From the NCBI GenBank assembly GCA_043766985.1, contig JAYUHM010000192.1:1-10734 (forward strand): a stretch of DNA of 10,734 bases, read 5' to 3'. This document shows positions 7,397 to 10,734 of the stretch, piece by piece. Positions within the stretch are counted from its first letter, which is position 1; the number at the start of each line of letters is the position of its first letter. A program made the position numbers and the translations under genes. Source of the stretch: JAAFIP01 sp043766985. GTDB taxonomy: Bacteria > Pseudomonadota > Gammaproteobacteria > Burkholderiales > Burkholderiaceae_C. The notes under the pieces are model-generated. The model did no database searches, was not told the DNA's origin, and saw nothing but the letters and a program-made list of their open reading frames with translations.

Positions 7397-7924
7397 ATGA
7401 CCGACCCGCATCCCCCCTCTTCGCCAGCATCGCAGTTGCAGGTGCGCCGCGCTAACTACCGGCTGGCAGCAGACCGCGCCGCCATCACCACGCTGCTGGA
7501 CAGCTATGCCCAAGACCCCATGGGCGGCGGTGCAGCCCTGCCTGCCGAGCCGCTAGCGCGCCTGTGCGACGACCTGGCCCAGCTACCCTACGCCTTCAGC
7601 TTTATCGCTTGGCAAAGCAGCGCACAAGGCGAACAGGCCGTGGGCCTGGCCAATTGCTTTGAGGCCTACAGTACCTTCAAGGCAAAGCCGCTTGTCAACA
7701 TCCATGACCTGGCCGTGCACCCCAGCGCCCGCGGGCGCGGCGTGGGGCAAGCGCTGATGCAAGCCGTACAAGCCGAGGCCCAGGCGCGCGGTGCCTGCAA
7801 AATAACGCTGGAGGTTTTGAGCGGTAACGCCGTGGCACTCAAGAGCTACGAGCGCTTTGGTTTTGCCGCTTACCAGCTTGACCCCACAGCGGGGCAGGCG
7901 ATGTTTTTGCAGAAGTGGTTATGA
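7397..7924 (+). CDS. GNAT family N-acetyltransferase
   Basis: A 175-residue protein of the GNAT fold, which transfers an acetyl group from acetyl-CoA to an amine; the substrate cannot be told. The acetyl-CoA pyrophosphate loop (motif A) is IHDLAVHPSARGRGVGQAL, with R112-x-x-G115-x-G117 in the classic R/Q-x-x-G-x-G/A pattern. Motif B is NAVALKSYERFGF (144-156), which ends the domain as expected. The N-terminal 15 residues are Pro/Ser-rich and probably disordered. No Shine-Dalgarno is evident before ATG 7397. A possible weak -10 (TATAGA, 7366-7371) suggests a short leader. It is probably transcribed on its own. Confidence 0.92.
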   Translation: MTDPHPPSSPASQLQVRRANYRLAADRAAITTLLDSYAQDPMGGGAALPAEPLARLCDDLAQLPYAFSFIAWQSSAQGEQAVGLANCFEAYSTFKAKPLVNIHDLAVHPSARGRGVGQALMQAVQAEAQARGACKITLEVLSGNAVALKSYERFGFAAYQLDPTAGQAMFLQKWL

Positions 7925-7934
7925 TTTTTAACGC

Positions 7935-8002
7935 CGATTAGCTACGTATTTAATAGCACTTTGTGCCCTACTCTATTGGGCTTACAGCCTAAGACACCAA
8001 TA
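7935..8002. repeat. Probable degenerate Comamonadaceae interspersed repeat
   Basis: The AT-richer 86-base gap between the acetyltransferase and the permease contains attagctacgtatttaata, then gcactttgtgccctactcta, then ttgggcttacagcctaag. Its order of elements (AATAGC, then a G/C-rich core, then GGGCT-ACAGCC) resembles the roughly 45-60 base repeat common between genes in Rhodoferax, Polaromonas and Acidovorax, here imperfect. The recognition is from memory; copies elsewhere in the genome would prove it. It also means that no obvious ribosome site precedes the permease start. Confidence 0.35.
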
Positions 8003-8010
8003 AAACACCT

Positions 8011-8889
8011 ATGCAAGCCCTCTGGATGGTTGCCGCCTCATTTATCTTCGCACTCATGGGCGTGTGCGTTAAGTTTGCCTCGGCGCACTACTCCGCAACC
8101 GAGCTGGTGTGCTATCGGGGCATGGTGAGCATGGTGTTTGTAGGGGTGTGGGCGCGCGCTACGGGGGTGCCCTTGCGCACCCGTTTGCCGGGCATGCATG
8201 CGTGGCGTAGCTTTATTGGTGTGGTGTCGCTGGGTGGCTGGTTTTATGCCATTGGGCACCTACCCCTGGCCACCGCCATGACGCTGAACTACATGAGCAG
8301 CGTGTGGGTGGCGGCGTTTGTGGTGGGTGGTGCCATGCTGTATGGCAGCGGCCAGCGGCAAGGCCCGCTGCTGGTGACGGTGCTGGCAGGCTTTGCAGGA
8401 GTGGTGATGGTGCTGCGCCCAGCCTTTGACCAAAACCAGCAATGGGCGGGCTTGGTAGGCTTGCTGTCGGGCATGACGGCGGCGCTGGCGTATTTGCAGG
8501 TGACGGCGCTGTCGCGTGCGGGTGAGCCTGAAGCGCGCATGGTGTTTTATTTTGCAGTGGCTTCGGCCCTGTTTGGCGCGCTGGGCATTGCAGTCACTGG
8601 CGCTGCTAGCTGGGACTGGCACTACGCGGTGTGGATAGTACCCATCGGCGTGCTGGCCTCCCTTGGCCAACTGTGCATGACGCGGGCCTATGCATCGGGT
8701 GCGACCCTGGTGGTAGCCAGCTTGCAGTACAGCGGCATTGTGTTTGGCGCGCTGGCCAGCCTGGTGGTGTTTAACGACCAGTTGCCGCCGATGGCGTGGG
8801 CGGGCATGGGCATCATCATTGCCAGCGGCATGGCCGCTACCGCACTGCGCAGGCGTGCGGTCCCAGATGCACCGCATGACGAGGCGTAA
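8011..8889 (+). CDS. EamA/DMT superfamily inner-membrane transporter
   Basis: A 292-residue drug/metabolite transporter-type permease with two EamA repeats (about 1-134 and 145-280) giving around ten membrane helices. The first begins MQALWMVAASFIFALMGVCV; the second begins around WAGLVGLLSGMTAALAYLQV. Hallmarks are the early helix with ELVCYRG and, in the first half, ATAMTLNYMSSVWVAAF; the second half has LCMTRAYASGATLVVASLQY and ends with the basic tail RRRAV. Length and architecture are normal. Substrates of this group range from amino acids and nucleotides to riboflavin, and nothing here narrows it. The start ATG 8011 coincides with the first membrane helix; no strong Shine-Dalgarno is seen. 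It is convergent with the minus-strand group to the right. Confidence 0.93.
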   Translation: MQALWMVAASFIFALMGVCVKFASAHYSATELVCYRGMVSMVFVGVWARATGVPLRTRLPGMHAWRSFIGVVSLGGWFYAIGHLPLATAMTLNYMSSVWVAAFVVGGAMLYGSGQRQGPLLVTVLAGFAGVVMVLRPAFDQNQQWAGLVGLLSGMTAALAYLQVTALSRAGEPEARMVFYFAVASALFGALGIAVTGAASWDWHYAVWIVPIGVLASLGQLCMTRAYASGATLVVASLQYSGIVFGALASLVVFNDQLPPMAWAGMGIIIASGMAATALRRRAVPDAPHDEA

Positions 8890-9002
8890 AAAACCGCAGA
8901 GCGAAGAAAGACGGTTGATCAATAGAACGCGGGGAGAGAGACGCAGCTTTTTACACGTCCCTGTTGACAAAGGGCGCTAATGGGTGACCCTGTGGCGACA
9001 GA
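8890..9002. other. Convergent intergenic region between the permease and the secreted-protein gene
   Basis: The 113 bases separate genes running toward each other. I see no good intrinsic terminator for either side. AACCG (8892-8896) can pair with CGGTT (8912-8916) over a 15-base loop but lacks a U-run. GTGACCCTGT (8984-8993) can pair with bulges against ACAGATTAGGGATTCAC (8998-9014), overlapping the end of the minus-strand gene. Termination may be Rho-dependent. Confidence 0.3.
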
Positions 9003-9455
9003 TTAGGGATTCACGACATTGAATTCGTTGCCCGGACTCACAAAATGGCCCCGTACTGCGGGGCTACCCATGTTCGAGGAGATGGTCGTGGACACACTCT
9101 GTATCCCAGTTGTGGAGAATGTGACGGCAAACGCACCGTTGCCGACAATGCGCCCGAAATTGACGAGGAAGGTCTTCGGGGTGAACGTCGCACTGGGGTC
9201 GGTTGAGTTCAACGATACCGTGTACGACCCTTGGTCGAACCCACATGACACACGGATGCTCCCAGGCACAGAAACACCGCGTGTTACCGCCTTGGGGGGC
9301 GCAGTGGTGGATGCCGTGGTGGATGCCGTGGTGGGTGCCGGAGCCGCTGGACAAGAGGCAACTCCGGGTTCGACATAGTAGAAACTCTGGCAATAACCGC
9401 GATCAGTGATGGCGGCACACGCGATCACCAGCAAGGTCTTGAAAACCGCACCCAT
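9003..9455 (-). CDS. Secreted protein of unknown function with a Thr/Ala/Pro linker
   Basis: A 150-residue product beginning MGAVFKTLLVIACAAI, a likely signal peptide (about 1-23). Next comes a short segment with C35, then an APTTASTTASTTAPP linker (about 40-54) coded by three 12-base repeats, then a beta-rich domain of about 90 residues. The domain starts near GVSVPGSIRVSCGF (C71) and includes FLVNFGRIVGNGAFAVTF. C35 and C71 could form a disulfide in the periplasm. I do not recognise the family; the look is of a small beta-sandwich, loosely like pilin-type or coat-protein-U-type domains, but this is only an impression. ATG 9455 has GAGG five bases upstream. It lies 72 bases after the cytochrome c gene on the same strand and is probably co-transcribed. 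The opposite-strand frame (9019-9378) has no signal peptide or ribosome site. Confidence 0.65.
   Translation of the reverse strand: MGAVFKTLLVIACAAITDRGYCQSFYYVEPGVASCPAAPAPTTASTTASTTAPPKAVTRGVSVPGSIRVSCGFDQGSYTVSLNSTDPSATFTPKTFLVNFGRIVGNGAFAVTFSTTGIQSVSTTISSNMGSPAVRGHFVSPGNEFNVVNP
9304..9339. repeat. Three 12-base tandem repeats in the linker of the secreted protein
   Basis: The unit gtggtggatgcc occurs at 9304-9315 and 9316-9327, and as gtggtgggtgcc at 9328-9339. On the minus strand each unit codes for Ala-Ser/Pro-Thr-Thr. Being a multiple of three, the array can change copy number without breaking the frame. Confidence 0.85.
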
Positions 9456-9527
9456 CGTCGCCTCGGCGGTCTCACAGTGCCCGTGTGGGCGACGGTGATA
9501 TCTGGCGGTCGTGCAGAAACGAAACCA

Positions 9528-9839
9528 TCACTTCACCGACAGCACGTACGTCGCCAATACGCGTGCTTCCGCAGCCGACACTTGCGGTTGCGCGGGCATC
9601 ACATCCTGGCCCCAAACGCCAGTCCCACCCCGCCTGATCTTCTTGGCGAGCACCGCAACTGCGTTTTTTTGATCGGCGTACTTGGCTGCGACCTGCTGAA
9701 AACTTGGGCCGTACTTGCGCTTGTCGACGTAGTGACACGCGGTACAGTTTTTCTTCATCGCGAGCTCTTGATCAGCATACACCGACCCCGCGCCGCACAG
9801 CAGGCCGATGACGGCAAGCCATTGAATGGTGATTCTCAA
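9528..9839 (-). CDS. Small periplasmic class I cytochrome c (c551/c8-like)
   Basis: A 103-residue precursor. The signal peptide is MRITIQWLAVIGLL... with likely cleavage at VYA-DQ (residues 20-24). The mature part is about 81 residues, the size of cytochrome c551. The haem site is C32-T-A-C35-H36, and the Met ligand is M81 in VWGQDVMPAQP. KYGPSFQQVAAKY and the final helix AEARVLATYVLSVK are typical. The start is TTG at 9839, chosen because AAGGAGA (9845-9851) lies five bases before it and the signal peptide begins there. These cytochromes shuttle electrons in the periplasm. Its neighbour upstream is a PQQ-dependent sugar dehydrogenase, for which it is a likely electron acceptor (inference). 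A terminator separates the two genes. Confidence 0.93.
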   Translation of the reverse strand: MRITIQWLAVIGLLCGAGSVYADQELAMKKNCTACHYVDKRKYGPSFQQVAAKYADQKNAVAVLAKKIRRGGTGVWGQDVMPAQPQVSAAEARVLATYVLSVK

Positions 9840-9844
9840 TCTTG

Positions 9845-9851
9845 TCTCCTT
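9845..9851 (-). promoter_or_regulatory. Shine-Dalgarno AAGGAGA supporting the TTG start of the cytochrome c gene
   Basis: The minus strand reads AAGGAGA, then CAAGA, then TTG. A strong site with a rare start codon; no in-frame ATG would keep the signal peptide. Confidence 0.7.
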
Positions 9852-9867
9852 ATTCCTGCAAGGAATG

Positions 9868-9904
9868 AAAAAACGCGCTGCCCTCGTTCCGAAACGGCAG
9901 CGCG
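9868..9904 (-). terminator. Intrinsic terminator after the PQQ sugar dehydrogenase gene
   Basis: CGCGCTGCC (9874-9882) pairs perfectly with GGCAGCGCG (9896-9904), a 9-base GC-rich stem over a 13-base loop that can pair a little further. On the minus strand the stem is followed by six U (complement of A 9868-9873). It begins 15 bases after the dehydrogenase stop. It ends 16 bases before the cytochrome c ribosome site, so it also sits in the cytochrome leader. Confidence 0.88.
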
Positions 9905-9919
9905 CTTGTTTAGGTGCGA

Positions 9920-10734
9920 TTACTCCGGCTTAACACGGATGATCTTGCCCTGATCCTCCAGCGCGACATAAAGATTGCCGTCCGGGCCCATTTCACAGGC
10001 ACGGAATCGTCCGGCGACCGTCGGCCACGGAAAATCGGTCTTCTTGGCGGACAACCCATCGGCACTAACCTTCAGCAGATCAAGGCGATTGCCAACGGCA
10101 GTGCCGTGAATGCCGATACCGGCGTAGCCAACCACCATTTGGCCGTTCCAGTCCTTCCACTGCGCACCCGAAAGGAACGCGTTGCAGAACATCCCCTGCG
10201 ACAGCCCGTTGTTATTCCACGCTGGCTTCATCGCTTTGGGATAGGTCTTGAGATCGGTCATGGGCATGAAGGCGGCGCGCTTCTTGGGATCCAAGGCGCC
10301 CATTTGGTTGGGCGAGTAGCCGCAGTAGTCGTCCGGGCAGTCCTTGCGGCCTGCCATGTTGGGGCGCGGGTCCCAGCCGGCATTGCCGCCGTTGCTGAGC
10401 GCAGTGACTTCGTCGCTGTGCCACGGGCCGTTTTCGGCTGTGAATGGGCGGTTGTCGCTGGGGCGGAACGCGATGCCCTGCGGGTTGCGGTGGCCGTAGG
10501 TGTAGATGCGCGGGTCGAAGCCGGACGGTGGCTTGTTGTCCGGGGCTGGCTTGCCGTCGCGGTCGATGCGCAGCACCTTGCCGCCAATGTACGTCGGGCC
10601 CTGCGGCCCGATGCCCAGGTGGTTGTCGCCCGTTGTCACATAAAGAAAGCCATCGGCAGGGCTAAACCGGATGCGCCCGCCGTTGTGTGCGCCGGGGCCG
10701 CCGAAGGGGTGCTTGGTGGCCTTGGGCTTGTAGC
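9920..10734 (-). CDS. PQQ-dependent sugar dehydrogenase (soluble aldose dehydrogenase type); 5' end outside window
   Basis: C-terminal 271 residues of a GSDH-family (PF07995-type) beta-propeller quinoprotein, which oxidises aldoses in the periplasm. The frame is open past 10639 (a GTG there is internal) to the window edge, where it reads KHPFGGPGAHNGGRIRFSP. The His in AHNGGR (codon 10685-10687) matches the catalytic base of sGDH-type enzymes. YGHRNPQGIAFRP holds the Arg-Asn pair that contacts PQQ, and VAGRFRACEMGPDGNLYVAL matches the late Arg-containing quinone-binding strand. Several Cys (RKDCPDDYCGY, MFCNAF, FRAC) suggest disulfides or a subgroup different from the Acinetobacter enzyme. 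Full-length relatives are about 350-480 residues. A terminator follows the stop, then a cytochrome c gene. The true substrate is unknown; some relatives are annotated only as propeller proteins. Confidence 0.92.
   Translation of the reverse strand, partial: YKPKATKHPFGGPGAHNGGRIRFSPADGFLYVTTGDNHLGIGPQGPTYIGGKVLRIDRDGKPAPDNKPPSGFDPRIYTYGHRNPQGIAFRPSDNRPFTAENGPWHSDEVTALSNGGNAGWDPRPNMAGRKDCPDDYCGYSPNQMGALDPKKRAAFMPMTDLKTYPKAMKPAWNNNGLSQGMFCNAFLSGAQWKDWNGQMVVGYAGIGIHGTAVGNRLDLLKVSADGLSAKKTDFPWPTVAGRFRACEMGPDGNLYVALEDQGKIIRVKPE

Noticed and set aside
8260..8970. Minus-strand open frame of 236 codons opposite the permease
   Set aside because: Its product is His/Arg/Gln-rich without domain features, and the plus strand encodes a clear ten-helix transporter.
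8984..9014. Bulged hairpin at the end of the secreted-protein gene as a terminator
   Set aside because: The stem is interrupted and no U-run follows on either strand.
9019..9378. Plus-strand open frame of 119 codons opposite the secreted-protein gene
   Set aside because: It has no ribosome site, signal peptide or recognisable domain. The minus-strand frame is longer, has a signal peptide and follows the cytochrome gene.
1..10734. CRISPR array, tRNA, rRNA or insertion sequence
   Set aside because: No regularly spaced repeats, no tRNA cloverleaf that I could spot, no rRNA sequence and no transposase reading frame or terminal inverted repeats.

Overview
The window reads as chromosomal DNA of a betaproteobacterium, most likely a Burkholderiales/Comamonadaceae-type organism (Rhodoferax/Polaromonas-like). 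This rests on the GC-rich coding sequence, the protein flavour of GcvP, the SRPBCC protein and the transporter, and an intergenic repeat of a type I associate with that family. The assignment is from memory of family sequences, not from a search.

Layout, left to right. (1) Positions 1-2316 (+): the 3' four-fifths of gcvP, glycine decarboxylase, cut by the window edge. (2) Positions 2317-3216: about 900 bases of gene debris. It holds a truncated small ORF with a shifted-frame tail, a ribbon-helix-helix antitoxin-like gene with an early stop, and an unrecognised 52-codon ORF. No intact toxin partner is visible. (3) Positions 3217-5491 (+): an OmpR-class response regulator and its sensor histidine kinase, 7 bases apart, forming one operon. 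A small hairpin covers the regulator's ribosome binding site. (4) Positions 5641-6761 (+): an exported seven-bladed beta-propeller (lactonase-like) gene with a one-base frameshift just before the seventh blade. (5) Positions 6862-8889 (+): three apparently separate housekeeping/accessory genes, namely an SRPBCC/AHSA1 protein, a GNAT acetyltransferase and an EamA/DMT permease, with a probable degenerate interspersed repeat before the last. (6) Positions 9003-10734 (-): a convergent, periplasm-directed group of a PQQ-dependent sugar dehydrogenase (cut by the window edge), a small class I cytochrome c and an unknown secreted protein. A strong intrinsic terminator lies between the dehydrogenase and the cytochrome.

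How they work together. The two-component pair probably senses an envelope signal, and the adjacent propeller gene is a candidate target. On the minus strand, the cytochrome c is a reasonable electron acceptor for the PQQ enzyme, but the terminator means the two genes are probably not simply co-transcribed at equal levels. The most informative parts of the window are its decaying genes: the toxin-antitoxin-like debris and the frameshifted propeller. I did not find a clearly new multi-gene system. The best candidates for something undescribed are the secreted protein paired with the cytochrome, and the two-component/propeller cluster.
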